From the NCBI GenBank assembly GCA_902544345.1, contig CACCBT010000007.1, forward strand, positions 1-34,170: a stretch of DNA of 34,170 nucleotides. The letters run 5' to 3'. Every line of letters starts with the position of its first letter. The first letter of the stretch is position 1. A program made the translations under genes and the position numbers. The notes beneath the pieces are model-generated. The model saw only the letters and a program-made list of their open reading frames with translations. It ran no database searches and had not been told where the DNA came from. This document shows, piece after piece, positions 1-12,040 of the stretch. The stretch is from an uncultured Pelagibacteraceae bacterium (GTDB lineage Bacteria; Pseudomonadota; Alphaproteobacteria; Pelagibacterales; Pelagibacteraceae).

Positions 1-1
1 A

Positions 2-700
2 GTAGAATTAATACAAATTTCTGATAAAACCATGATACCATACGCACCAAAAGCGCGTAAAATCATTGAAGATACAAAAAAAAAGGAGGAAGAAAAAAGA
101 GTAGTTTCGGAACAAGCACCTCCATCTGCTAAAGCTAAAGAAAAACCTGATAGAATTCCTTTACCAAACAAAAAAGAAGAAGAAAAAAAGATAACTAAAA
201 AAAAACAAAATCCTGAAGAAATTAAACCCCAAATAAGACAATCATCTGAGTTTGAGAAAAAAGAAGTAGTTGATACTAATCAGATTGCCGCATTAATTGA
301 TAAAGCAAAAGAAATTGAGGCTGCTGAAAAAAAAGATAGTAAAAAAATAACTCAAAGCAATCAAAAAAATTCATTTGCGACTGGACTGACATTATCGGAA
401 GAAGATGCACTAAGAGCACAAATTTTTGGTTGCTGGAGTGTCCCTTTAGGTTTACCTTACGATCAAAACTTATTAGTAAGAATTAAATTGGAACTAAAGA
501 AAGACGGCACTATACTAAATTCTGAAATATTAGATCACGAACGCATGAATAGACCTGGACAGAAATTTTATAAAGTTTTAGCAGAAAGCGCTCTACGAGC
601 TGTAAGAATGTGTCAACCATTAAAAGTTCCACCTACGGGGTACGACAAATGGAAAGATTTACAATTGAACTTTAATCCAGAAGAAATGTTAAAAGGCTAG
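2..700 (+). CDS. tolA: TolA-like protein of the Tol-Pal complex, 5' end missing
   Basis: The frame is open from base 2, with residues VELIQISDKT before the first ATG at 32, so the gene starts upstream of the window and that ATG is not a real start. What remains is a charged Lys/Glu-rich middle region, probably helical and periplasm-spanning, and a compact C-terminal domain of about 95 residues (IFGCWSVPLG through LQLNFNPEEM) that resembles TolA domain III, with two Cys as in that domain. In characterised systems TolA is anchored in the inner membrane by an N-terminal helix and couples TolQR to TolB/Pal. That helix lies outside the window. The identity rests on domain layout and on tolB starting 1 nt after the stop, followed by pal and cpoB. 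TolA sequences diverge strongly, so the name depends partly on synteny. Confidence 0.85.
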   Translation, partial: VELIQISDKTMIPYAPKARKIIEDTKKKEEEKRVVSEQAPPSAKAKEKPDRIPLPNKKEEEKKITKKKQNPEEIKPQIRQSSEFEKKEVVDTNQIAALIDKAKEIEAAEKKDSKKITQSNQKNSFATGLTLSEEDALRAQIFGCWSVPLGLPYDQNLLVRIKLELKKDGTILNSEILDHERMNRPGQKFYKVLAESALRAVRMCQPLKVPPTGYDKWKDLQLNFNPEEMLKG

Positions 701-701
701 T

Positions 702-2039
702 ATGAAAAAATTAATCTATATTTTTTTATAAATATTTTTATTACTAATTACTCTTCAGCTCTAATAGAAGTTGATATTACAAGAGGTAATTTAGACCCAT
801 TACCGATTGCCGTTTCACCTTTACATGTAGACATCAAATCAGAAAAAATATAAAGATATTAATGTAAAAGAATTAGGTGAAAAAATATCCGAAATAATAG
901 AAAAAAATTTTAAAAATACAGGTTTATTTAATCCTTTAAAAAAAGATGCTTTTGTGCAAAAGCCAGATATTGCACATTTAAAACCAAGATTTGAGGATTG
1001 GAGATTAATAAAAGCCCAAGCTTTAGTAACAGGTAAACTTTTAATAAGTGGCGATAAACTCAAAGTAGAGTTTAGACTTTGGGATTTGGCTGCCGCTCAA
1101 GAGATGACAGCATTAGCATTCACGACAACTCCATCTAATTGGAGAAGGGTCGCTCATATTATTTCTGATAAAATTTATGAGAGACTGACTGGAGAGGAAG
1201 GTTATTTTGATACCAGAATAATTTATGTTGCTGAGAGCGGACCAAAAACTCAAAGAGTTAAAAAATTAGCAATTATGGACCAAGACGGATTTAATACAAA
1301 ATACCTTACTTTAGGCAACGAGTTGGTTTTAACTCCAAGATTCAATCCAACTAATCAAATGGTAACTTACATGTCTTACTTTAGAAATATGCCTAGAGTT
1401 TATTTGCTTGATATTGAGACTGGAACACAGGAAGTTGTAGGAAATTTCCCAGGTATGACTTTTGCTCCAAGATTTTCTCCTGATGGTAAAAAAATAATTA
1501 TGAGTTTTGCAAAAGATGGAAATTCAGATATTTTTACAATGGATTTAGAAACAAGGTTAGTAGAAAGAATTACAGAACATTCATCAATTGATACTTCACC
1601 CTCATTTTCTCCAGATGGAAAATTTATTGCCTTCAATTCAGATAGAAGTGGATTACAACAAATTTATGTAATGAGAAGTGATGGTAGCAATGTTAAAAGG
1701 ATTACATTTGGTAAAGGTATTTATGGCACCCCTGTTTGGTCGCCAAGAGGAGACTTAATAGCCTTTACAAAAATGCATAAAGGTAGATTTTATATTGGAG
1801 TGATGAGAACTGATGGGACAGGTGAAAGATTGTTGACAGAAAATTATTACCAAGAAGCTCCATCATGGTCTCCAAATGGTAGAGTCTTAGTTTTTTATAG
1901 GGAGACTAAATCCGGAACCAAAGGTGAGGGGTTTTCTGCTAAATTATGGTCTATAGATATTACTGGCTATAATGAGAGAAGACTTTCAACAAAAACTGAT
2001 GCTTCAGACCCATCTTGGTCCTCATTATTATCTAAGTGA
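702..2039 (+). CDS. tolB: Tol-Pal protein TolB, N-terminal frame broken by two compensating frameshifts
   Basis: TolB is the periplasmic beta-propeller that binds Pal and TolA. The uninterrupted frame starts only around 850, but homologous coding continues upstream in pieces. ATG 702 opens MKKLIYIF and stops at 729. A second frame (725-853) reads on through a hydrophobic signal-like segment into [20 protein letters not shown], the conserved mature TolB N-terminus. From about 849 the original frame resumes ([20 protein letters not shown]). One missing T in the T7 run 721-727 and one extra A in the A6 run 843-848 would restore a 445-residue precursor, a normal TolB length. The body has TolB-type propeller repeats ([52 protein letters not shown]). 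An annotation starting at GTG 954 would lack the signal peptide and most of the N-terminal domain. The cause may be assembly error, real mutation or slippage. Confidence 0.88.
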
Positions 2040-2053
2040 GGTTGAATTTTATG

Positions 2054-2066
2054 TAAAATATACTTG
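2054..2066 (+). promoter_or_regulatory. Putative promoter -10 region for pal
   Basis: TATACT at 2059-2064 is a 5/6 match to the sigma-70 -10 hexamer. It sits about 50 nt before the pal ATG in the 75-nt tolB-pal gap. The 13-mer TAAAATATACTTG recurs exactly at 4677-4689, where it forms the better-supported ftsH promoter. No good -35 is visible here, so this is a weak call supported mainly by that repetition. The 5' leader would be about 44 nt. Confidence 0.35.
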
Positions 2067-2114
2067 AATAACTTTAAATAATTTGAAATAACCACAATAA
2101 ACCTAGGGGATAAA

Positions 2115-2591
2115 ATGACATTAAAAACGAATTTAAAAAATATATTACTCGTAATATTCACTACATTACTTCTTAGCGCTTGTTCAACAGCTAAAAAATC
2201 TGCAGATATAGAGGGTGATGTATATACTGGAAAAGAAACAGTTGAATATTTAGCTGCAGGCGTTCCTGATAGGGTGTTTTTTGCAACTAACAAATCCTCT
2301 TTAACAACTGCCTCAAGAGCGACATTAAGAAAGCAAGCTACTTTTTTAAGAAAAAATAAAAACCTTAATGTAGTTATAGAGGGACATGCTGATGAAAGAG
2401 GAACAAGAGAATATAACTTGGCGTTAGGCGAAAGAAGAGCGAACGCAGCAAGAGATTATTTGATGACTTACGGTATATCAGGCAAAAGATTATCTGTAAT
2501 AAGTTACGGAAAAGAAAAACCAGTAAACCCGAAATCATCACCTATTTCATGGTCTCAAAATAGAAGATCTGTAACTGTAAAAGTTAATTAA
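2115..2591 (+). CDS. pal: Peptidoglycan-associated lipoprotein Pal
   Basis: This 158-residue outer-membrane lipoprotein tethers the outer membrane to peptidoglycan and is a partner of TolB. The N-terminus is a lipoprotein signal: basic NLKN, a hydrophobic stretch, then the lipobox LLSAC with Cys23 as the lipidated residue. An OmpA-like domain follows (about 50-158). It contains FFATNKSSLT and the peptidoglycan-binding segment IEGHADERGTREYNLALGER, in which Asp93 and the Arg pair near 107-108 are the expected diaminopimelate contacts. The start is well supported by the purine-rich AGGGG about 9 nt before ATG 2115. The gene lies 75 nt after tolB and is followed by a strong intrinsic terminator, so it ends a transcription unit. 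Confidence 0.97.
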   Translation: MTLKTNLKNILLVIFTTLLLSACSTAKKSADIEGDVYTGKETVEYLAAGVPDRVFFATNKSSLTTASRATLRKQATFLRKNKNLNVVIEGHADERGTREYNLALGERRANAARDYLMTYGISGKRLSVISYGKEKPVNPKSSPISWSQNRRSVTVKVN

Positions 2592-2610
2592 AGATTAAAC
2601 TAGATATATT

Positions 2611-2649
2611 AAGACCCTTTGACATAATTAGTTGGAGGGTCTTTTTTTT
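2611..2649 (+). terminator. Rho-independent terminator after pal
   Basis: AAGACCC (2611-2617) pairs with GGGTCTT (2637-2643), extended inward by T-A and two T-G pairs. An uninterrupted T8 run (2642-2649) follows. It lies 19 nt after the pal stop and 27 nt before cpoB. It is the only convincing intrinsic terminator I found in the window. Confidence 0.88.
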
Positions 2650-2656
2650 GCCATTT

Positions 2657-2664
2657 TGTATAAA
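2657..2664 (+). promoter_or_regulatory. Possible -10 element for cpoB
   Basis: TGTATAAA contains TATAAA (2659-2664, 5/6 match to the -10 consensus) directly between the pal terminator and the cpoB ATG at 2677. The T tract and terminator stem occupy the -35 region and give no good -35 hexamer. The element makes sense because cpoB needs its own start site after the terminator, but the leader would be only about 6 nt. Confidence 0.3.
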
Positions 2665-2676
2665 TAAAAATCATTT

Positions 2677-3636
2677 ATGCCAGATGTAATAAAAAAGTTA
2701 TTTATAATTTTTTTTTCATTAGCTCTTATAAATTTTACAAATCTCCTTGCTGAAGAGGAGGAAATTTACCTAAAATCTATTTCTGATCAAATACAAGTAA
2801 TAACCAAAGATCTTAAAACTCTGGAAAAAGCAGTTTATCAAAAATCTGATATTGCCAACACTACAATATCAAATTTTAAATCTGACGGTTTAAACGAGGA
2901 TATTTTAACAAAACATCTATTAAAATTAAATGAGATTGAAGATCAATTTAGAAAACTTACCAATAAGTTTGAGGAGGTAAATTTTAAATTAGATAAATTA
3001 TCTACAAGAGTAACAAAGATACAATCAGATACTCAATTGAGATTTTCAGATTTGGAGAGTGGCACAGTAGCTACAACAAGAAATAATCAGGTAACATTAC
3101 CTGGATCGAGTAAACCACAAGACTTAGGATCTAGTCCAGGATACCAAATGACAAACCTTCCTAAACAGCAAACAGTTAATTCTATTGAGAGCGCCCAAAC
3201 AGTTATCTCTGAAGAACCTGAAAAAAAAGAGTCCTTACTTCCAAACAAGCCAGCGATAGAACAATATGAATTCGCAGTTGGCTTCATGAAAATTGGTGAC
3301 TATGAAACAGCAGAAGTTGCTTTAAAAGAATTTATAAATAAAAATAAAGACCATGATTTAGCGGGTAACGCTCAATATTGGTATGGAGAAACTTTTAGAA
3401 TAAGACAACTTTACTCAGATGCTGCTACAGCTTATTTAGATGGTTATCAAAATTACCCAAAAAGCAAAAAAGCACCTGATAACCTTTTAAAGTTAGGAAT
3501 AACAATGGTTCAATTAGGCGAGAAAGAACAAGGTTGCAAAATGATTATAGGTCTTAAAAAAGAATACCCAAAAGCAAGTAAGTCTGTGTTACAAAAAGCT
3601 CAGTATGAGCAAAAAAAATTCAAATGCAATTCTTAA
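2677..3636 (+). CDS. cpoB: Cell division coordinator CpoB (YbgF), periplasmic TPR protein
   Basis: This 319-residue protein has an N-terminal signal peptide: basic KK, hydrophobic LFIIFFSLALINF, and likely cleavage after LLA near residue 25. A Glu-rich coiled-coil segment follows (about 27-120), then a Ser/Pro/Gln-rich linker (about 130-200), then a C-terminal TPR domain of the YbgF type (YEFAVGFMKIGDYETAEVAL through NAQYWYGETFRIRQLYSDAA). In Escherichia coli CpoB binds TolA and coordinates peptidoglycan synthesis with outer-membrane constriction. Its place right after pal is the canonical tol-pal arrangement. The last 32 nt overlap the start of tilS, which suggests translational coupling. 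The N-terminal half is divergent. The TPR half and the context carry the call. Confidence 0.92.
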   Translation: MPDVIKKLFIIFFSLALINFTNLLAEEEEIYLKSISDQIQVITKDLKTLEKAVYQKSDIANTTISNFKSDGLNEDILTKHLLKLNEIEDQFRKLTNKFEEVNFKLDKLSTRVTKIQSDTQLRFSDLESGTVATTRNNQVTLPGSSKPQDLGSSPGYQMTNLPKQQTVNSIESAQTVISEEPEKKESLLPNKPAIEQYEFAVGFMKIGDYETAEVALKEFINKNKDHDLAGNAQYWYGETFRIRQLYSDAATAYLDGYQNYPKSKKAPDNLLKLGITMVQLGEKEQGCKMIIGLKKEYPKASKSVLQKAQYEQKKFKCNS

Positions 3637-4648
3637 AAGAAGATTTTCTGATTTTAAAGACTTATCATTAATATATTTAAATTTTAAAAATAAATTAGAT
3701 AAGTTAAAAAGAAAATCATACGTAGTGGCTATATCTGGAGGACCTGATAGCTTAGCACTCGCTGCTTTGTCGAAAGCTTACAGCATCGAGAGAAAAACAA
3801 GCTTTCATTATACTTTGGTTAATCATAATATTAGATCAAATTCATCTAAAGAGGCTGATCAAGTAAAAGTTTTATTAAAAAAACATAAAATTAAATTAAA
3901 TGTATTAAAAAATAATTTAACGATTAAAAATAATATTCAGAGTCAAGCAAGAAAAATAAGATATTCAATACTCAGCTCTTTCTGTATTAAAAAGAATATT
4001 AATACCATTCTTACGGGTCATAATTTAGATGACCAGGTAGAAACATTTTTCATTAGGCTTTCAAGAGGTAGCGGTTTAACAGGATTATCAGCAATGAAAC
4101 CTTTGAGTAAATTAGACAAAAAAATTGACCTATTTAGACCATTACTTGACGTGAAAAAAAATTCTTTAATAAAAATTTCAAAGCAAATTTTTAAAAAATT
4201 CGTTAATGACCCATCAAATAAGAATACCAAGTTTTTGAGAACTAAAATAAGAAATTTGAAAAAACATTTGATGAAAAGTGGAATTAATTATGATCAAATT
4301 ATAAAATCTATAAATAACCTAGCATCAAGTAACGAAGTGCTTGATCAGTACCTTGAGGAAATTTTTAAAGATTTAGTTAAAGTATCGAAAATGCAAATAT
4401 TAATCGACTTCAACAAATTTATTAAATTAAATTTAGAGGTAAAAATTAAACTTATTAATAAATGTATTAAGATTTTGAAGAAAAATTACTATAACCCACG
4501 ATCTAAGAAAGTGACGTTTCTAATAAGCGCTCTTGAAAAACATAGTTTTAAAAAAGCAACTCTTGGTGGATGTCAGTTTCTAAAAAAGAAAGATTTTTTA
4601 ATCTTAATGGTTGAAAAAGTGTCTAAATACTCAAAAAAAACGACATAA
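3605..4648 (+). CDS. tilS: tRNA(Ile)-lysidine synthase TilS
   Basis: TilS adds lysine to C34 of the CAU-anticodon tRNA-Ile so that it reads AUA, a frequent codon in a genome this AT-rich. The PP-loop ATP-binding motif SGGPDS is at residues 44-49. It is followed by VNHNIRSNSSKEAD and by TGHNLDDQVETFFIRLSRGSGLTGL, both typical of the TilS/MesJ N-terminal domain. At 347 residues it is shorter than the E. coli enzyme (about 430), and the C-terminal domains look reduced. The ATG at 3605 lies inside cpoB (32-nt overlap). No later Met precedes the PP-loop, so this start is the natural choice. Codon use is typical of the window. Confidence 0.95.
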   Translation: MSKKNSNAILKRRFSDFKDLSLIYLNFKNKLDKLKRKSYVVAISGGPDSLALAALSKAYSIERKTSFHYTLVNHNIRSNSSKEADQVKVLLKKHKIKLNVLKNNLTIKNNIQSQARKIRYSILSSFCIKKNINTILTGHNLDDQVETFFIRLSRGSGLTGLSAMKPLSKLDKKIDLFRPLLDVKKNSLIKISKQIFKKFVNDPSNKNTKFLRTKIRNLKKHLMKSGINYDQIIKSINNLASSNEVLDQYLEEIFKDLVKVSKMQILIDFNKFIKLNLEVKIKLINKCIKILKKNYYNPRSKKVTFLISALEKHSFKKATLGGCQFLKKKDFLILMVEKVSKYSKKTT

Positions 4649-4657
4649 TTTGTCTTA

Positions 4658-4687
4658 TTTACAACTTAATTATTTTTAAAATATACT
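4658..4687 (+). promoter_or_regulatory. Sigma-70-like promoter upstream of ftsH
   Basis: TTTACA (4658-4663, 5/6 match to the -35) and TATACT (4682-4687, 5/6 match to the -10) are separated by 18 nt in the 72-nt tilS-ftsH gap. The predicted start is near 4694, giving a leader of about 27 nt before ATG 4721. The -10 is embedded in TAAAATATACTTG, which is repeated upstream of pal. This is sequence inspection only, and AT-rich DNA yields many such matches. Confidence 0.5.
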
Positions 4688-4720
4688 TGTTAAATTAATT
4701 TTAATAATTATTTAGTTTAT

Positions 4721-6616
4721 ATGAATGTAAAAAATTTGGTCATGTGGATCATAATTGTCCTACTTTCAGTAGGCCTATTTAATATGTTCCAAGATCCCAA
4801 CAAAATAAATTCAGAAAAAAACTCTTTAGCGTTCTCTAATTTTCTAAACGAGGTTGATGCTGGAAGGGTTGTAGAAGTTCAGATACAAGGAAATAATATC
4901 TCTGGAGTCCTGGCCGATGGGAATACTTTTAAAACTTATTCTCCAAATTACCCTGAATTGGTTGATAAACTTTCTTCTAAAGGTGTTAGCATAATTGCAT
5001 CACCACAGGAAGATAAAATGCCCTCACTACTAGGTATTTTACTCTCATGGTTTCCAATGCTTTTATTAATTGGAGTTTGGATATTTTTTATGCGTCAAAT
5101 GCAGGGAGGCAAAGGTGGTGCAATGGGATTTGGCAGATCTAAAGCAAAATTACTTAATGAGGCTCAAGGAAAAGTTACATTCAATGATGTTGCCGGTGTA
5201 GAAGAGGCAAAAGAGGAAGTCGAAGAGATAGTTGAATTTTTAAAAGACCCAAAAAAGTTTAGTCGTTTAGGCGGGAAGATCCCTAAGGGAGCTCTTTTAA
5301 TTGGTCCTCCAGGAACAGGGAAAACACTTCTAGCAAAAGCCATAGCTGGTGAAGCTAACGTTCCTTTTTTCTCTATATCTGGTTCTGACTTTGTAGAAAT
5401 GTTTGTTGGAGTAGGCGCTTCAAGAGTTAGGGACATGTTTGAGCAAGGAAAAAAACATTCACCTTGTATTATATTCATTGACGAGATAGATGCTGTAGGA
5501 AGAAGTAGAGGAGCTGGATTAGGCGGAGGAAACGATGAAAGAGAACAAACTCTTAACCAGCTGCTTGTGGAAATGGATGGATTCGATACAAATGAAGGTA
5601 TAATTTTAATAGCTGCTACAAACAGACCAGACGTTTTGGACCCAGCGCTGCTAAGACCAGGTAGATTTGATAGACAAGTCGTGGTTGGAAACCCTGACAT
5701 AATCGGAAGAGAGGCAATTCTTAAAGTTCATGTTAAAAAAGTTAACACTGGCCCAGACGTGAAACTTAGAACTATAGCAAGAGGTACTCCGGGTTTTTCA
5801 GGAGCTGATCTTGCAAATTTAATTAATGAGTCAGCTTTACTTGCTGCAAGAAAAAATAAAAGAGTTGTAACTATGTCAGATATTGAGGAAGCTAAAGACA
5901 AGGTTATGATGGGAGCCGAGAGAAGGTCTATGGTAATGTCTGAGGATGAGAAAAAATTAACTGCTTATCATGAAGGGGGTCATGCGATTGTCGCGTTAAA
6001 TGAAAAAGCTTCCGATCCTATACATAAAGCTACAATTATACCAAGAGGAAGAGCTTTAGGTATGGTAATGAGATTACCCGAAAGAGATCAATTATCAGTG
6101 ACAAGAGAAAAAATGCATGCCGATATCGCAGTTGCTATGGGAGGTAGAATAGCTGAAGAAATAATTTTTGGTCACGACAAAGTTACGTCAGGAGCCTCTT
6201 CTGATATTGATATGGTAACAAAAATGGCAAAAAATATGGTGACAAAATATGGAATGAGCAATGAATTAGGAACAATTGCATATGGTGAAAATGAAGAGGA
6301 AGTATTCTTAGGAAGATCTGTTACAAAACAACAAAATATGTCTGAAGAAACAGCAAAAAAAATTGATATAGAGGTAAAGAAAATTGTTGATAAAGGTTAT
6401 GAGAGAGCAAGAAAAGTTCTTACGGAAAAAATCGATGATTTGCATAAAATTGCGAAAGCATTGTTAATTTATGAAACTTTATCTGGAGATGAAATCAGAG
6501 ACTTAATACTAAAAAATATAAAGCCTACTAGATCATTCAAAGAAGAGGAAAACGAGGACGGTAAGTCATCCTCAGCTCTTGGTTCGTTGGGATTAAAGCC
6601 AAAACCTGCGATCTAA
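4721..6616 (+). CDS. ftsH: ATP-dependent zinc metalloprotease FtsH
   Basis: This 631-residue membrane-anchored AAA+ protease degrades unassembled membrane proteins and regulators; RpoH is a known FtsH substrate in E. coli. There are two transmembrane helices (about 6-22 and 103-124) flanking a small periplasmic domain. The AAA+ module has Walker A GPPGTGKT (195-202), Walker B IIFIDEID (250-257), the pore motif FVG (228-230) and arginine fingers in RPGRFDR. The zinc-protease motif HEGGH is at 417-421, a normal HEXXH. Length and domain order match the family. The start at 4721 is supported by the transmembrane helix beginning within ten residues. It lies in a head-to-tail run with folP, whose ATG is 4 nt after the stop. 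Confidence 0.98.
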   Translation: MNVKNLVMWIIIVLLSVGLFNMFQDPNKINSEKNSLAFSNFLNEVDAGRVVEVQIQGNNISGVLADGNTFKTYSPNYPELVDKLSSKGVSIIASPQEDKMPSLLGILLSWFPMLLLIGVWIFFMRQMQGGKGGAMGFGRSKAKLLNEAQGKVTFNDVAGVEEAKEEVEEIVEFLKDPKKFSRLGGKIPKGALLIGPPGTGKTLLAKAIAGEANVPFFSISGSDFVEMFVGVGASRVRDMFEQGKKHSPCIIFIDEIDAVGRSRGAGLGGGNDEREQTLNQLLVEMDGFDTNEGIILIAATNRPDVLDPALLRPGRFDRQVVVGNPDIIGREAILKVHVKKVNTGPDVKLRTIARGTPGFSGADLANLINESALLAARKNKRVVTMSDIEEAKDKVMMGAERRSMVMSEDEKKLTAYHEGGHAIVALNEKASDPIHKATIIPRGRALGMVMRLPERDQLSVTREKMHADIAVAMGGRIAEEIIFGHDKVTSGASSDIDMVTKMAKNMVTKYGMSNELGTIAYGENEEEVFLGRSVTKQQNMSEETAKKIDIEVKKIVDKGYERARKVLTEKIDDLHKIAKALLIYETLSGDEIRDLILKNIKPTRSFKEEENEDGKSSSALGSLGLKPKPAI

Positions 6617-6620
6617 AATA

Positions 6621-7685
6621 ATGATAAAATATTACACAAGAGCGTGTAATTTTTTCTACGGTGATAAAGCAAAAAAACTCATTAAAAATGGAACTGGGTT
6701 GCCACTATGTGGAAATAACAAGATAGCATTTACATCCTTAGAAATTTTTTCAAGAAAAAAAAAAAATATCAAAAGTAAATTTGTTAATATTAAAGAAATA
6801 AGATCTCTCAATAAAAACGAAAAAAAAAAAATTAAATTAGATATCAAAAACATTACATCGAAGCGTAGAAATTTTTTAAATTATATTAATTTTTCTGAAC
6901 CTACGATAATGGGAGTTTTAAATTTAACTCCAGACAGTTTTTCTGATGGAGGAAAATTTAATAACAAGGTTAAATCTTTTAAACATATTGATCAGATGAT
7001 AAAAAGCGGTGCAATGATAATTGATATAGGTGGAGAGTCCACTAGACCTGGCTCAAAAGACATAAGTTTAAATAATGAACTTAAAAGAATAAAAATAGTC
7101 TTAAAAAGTTTTAAAAAAAAGTATAAAAAAATTTGTCTGTCATTAGATACTAGAAAATCAGAAATAATGAAATACGGGTTAAATTATGGAGTTGATTTAT
7201 TAAATGATGTGTCAGGCTTTGATTATGATCGAAATTCTCTAAATTTCATTAGGAAAAATAATGTTCCGAAAGTTCTTCATCATATGAAAGGGACACCAAA
7301 TACAATGCAAATAAAACCTAATTACGAAAATGTGTTATTAGATATTTATGATTTTTTTGAGGAAAATATAAAAAAAAAATTTTCAGACAGAAATATAATC
7401 TTAGATCCTGGTATAGGGTTTGGTAAAACTTTGAAACATAATTTGACTTTAATTTCTAAGATATCTTTGTTTCATAGTCTAGGGTTACCAATAATGATTG
7501 GAACGTCAAGAAAAAGATTTATTATCCAAATAGTAGACACTTATGATAGCAAAGAGAGGTTAGGAGGAACTATGGCATCAGTTTTGTATTTGTTATCTCA
7601 AGGAGTTCAAATTTTTAGAGTTCATAATGTTTTAGAAATAAAACAAGGAATATTAGTTTTTAATAAAATATTATTTGAAAAATGA
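6621..7685 (+). CDS. folP: Dihydropteroate synthase FolP with N-terminal extension
   Basis: FolP condenses 6-hydroxymethyl-dihydropterin diphosphate with p-aminobenzoate in folate synthesis. The catalytic TIM-barrel domain begins near residue 94 with IMGVLNLTPDSFSDGG. It continues through DIGGESTRPGS, LNDVSGFD, ILDPGIGFGK and GTSRKRFI, all standard motifs. The first 90 residues are an extension (YYTRACNFFYGDKAKKLI...GLPLCGN) that E. coli FolP lacks. As I recall, alphaproteobacterial homologues carry a similar one, so it is probably a lineage trait of unknown role. Two A12 tracts (6755-6766 and 6820-6831) lie inside the extension and are read in frame. The 3' end overlaps glmM by 4 nt (ATGA). 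Confidence 0.95.
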   Translation: MIKYYTRACNFFYGDKAKKLIKNGTGLPLCGNNKIAFTSLEIFSRKKKNIKSKFVNIKEIRSLNKNEKKKIKLDIKNITSKRRNFLNYINFSEPTIMGVLNLTPDSFSDGGKFNNKVKSFKHIDQMIKSGAMIIDIGGESTRPGSKDISLNNELKRIKIVLKSFKKKYKKICLSLDTRKSEIMKYGLNYGVDLLNDVSGFDYDRNSLNFIRKNNVPKVLHHMKGTPNTMQIKPNYENVLLDIYDFFEENIKKKFSDRNIILDPGIGFGKTLKHNLTLISKISLFHSLGLPIMIGTSRKRFIIQIVDTYDSKERLGGTMASVLYLLSQGVQIFRVHNVLEIKQGILVFNKILFEK

Positions 7686-9012
7686 GAAATAAATACTTTG
7701 GCACAGATGGAATTAGAGGAACAGTTAATCAAGGAAATATTACTGGCGAGAAATTTTTTAAATTTGGATTAGCATCTGGAACTTATTTCAAGAATCAAAA
7801 AAAAAATAAACAAATTGCAGTCATAGCTAAAGATACCAGACTCTCAGGATATACTTTAGAACCAGCACTTGTATCAGGTCTAGTTTCTGGAGGCATGCAC
7901 GTTTTTACGCTTGGTCCTTTACCAACTAATGGTCTAGCAATGTTAACAAAATCTATGAAAGCGAACATGGGAATTATGATTACAGCCTCACATAACCCTT
8001 ATCATGATAATGGTTTAAAATTATTTGGGCCAGATGGAATGAAATTATCAGACAAAATAGAGAAGAAAATTGAAAAACTAATTGATGCTAAAAATACAAA
8101 ACAACTTACAAACCCAAAGCTTCTTGGAAGGGTAAAACGGTTAGAGGACGGTAATGATAAATATATAAAAATATTAAAAAGTAATTTTCCAAAAAATTTT
8201 AATTTAAAAGGCACTAAAATTGTCTTAGATTGCGCTAATGGAGCTTGTTATAAAGCTGCACCGAAATTACTTAGTGAATTAGGTGCAAAAGTCATAACTA
8301 TTGGTGTAAAACCTAATGGTTTGAATATAAATTACAAATGCGGTTCAACTCATCCATCTAAAATTAAATTTTTTGTTAAAAAATATAAAGCAAACGTTGG
8401 TATCTCTTTTGATGGTGATGCCGACAGAATCATAATGTGTGACGAAAAAGGAAAGATTATTAATGGAGATCAAATTATTGCGATGCTTGCTAGAAGATGG
8501 AAATCAAAAAAAATCTTAAGAGGTGGGGTAATTGGAACATTAATGTCAAATTATGGCTTAGAGCAATTCTTAAAGAAAGAAAATATAAAATTTTTTAGGG
8601 CAAAAGTCGGAGATCGGTATGTAAAAGAAAAAATGAAAAAATTAAATTTTAATTTAGGCGGAGAGCAATCGGGACATATAATTTTGGGAAAATTTGCTAC
8701 TACAGGGGATGGATTATTAGTTGCATTAGAAGTATTATTTTCTCTAAGAAAAGGGATCAAAGCAAGCAAACTATTAAATGTTTTTAAACCATTACCACAA
8801 ATATTAGAAAATATAGATGTTAAAAATAAAAATATTTTGAATAGTTATAAGTGTAGAATAGCTATAAGATTAGCTAATAAGGCAATGGAAAAAAACGGAA
8901 GAATATTAGTTAGAAAATCTGGGACAGAGCCAAAAATTAGAATTATGGCAGAGTCTTACAACAAAAATTTAATTTCTAAATGTATAAAAATAATTAAAAA
9001 ATCAATATTAAA

Positions 9013-9016
<4 letters not shown>
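7682..9016 (+). CDS. glmM: Phosphoglucosamine mutase GlmM
   Basis: GlmM converts glucosamine-6-phosphate to glucosamine-1-phosphate on the way to UDP-GlcNAc for peptidoglycan and LPS. The 444-residue protein starts with FGTDGIRG. It carries the phosphoserine loop TASHNPYHDNG with Ser103 as the catalytic phosphoserine, the metal-binding loop DGDADR (244-249), the sugar-binding GGEQSGH, and the C-terminal phosphate-binding RKSGTEPKIR. These features separate GlmM from other hexose phosphomutases. Length is normal. It is coupled to folP by an ATGA overlap and to thiD by a TTGA overlap. The folP-glmM pairing is common in proteobacteria. Confidence 0.98.
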
Positions 9017-12010
<2,994 letters not shown>

Positions 12011-12040
12011 TCTGAAGATTTATATATAAATATCATTTTT

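Noticed and set aside
32-34. ATG at 32 as the start of tolA
   Set aside because: The frame is open to the window edge, with TolA-like residues before the ATG, and the product would lack the membrane anchor. The gene is cut by the window boundary.
5164-5700. 178-codon open frame antisense to ftsH
   Set aside because: It lies wholly inside the conserved AAA+ coding region. Its Ser/Pro/Leu-rich translation has no recognisable motif and is what the complement of this ftsH sequence produces.
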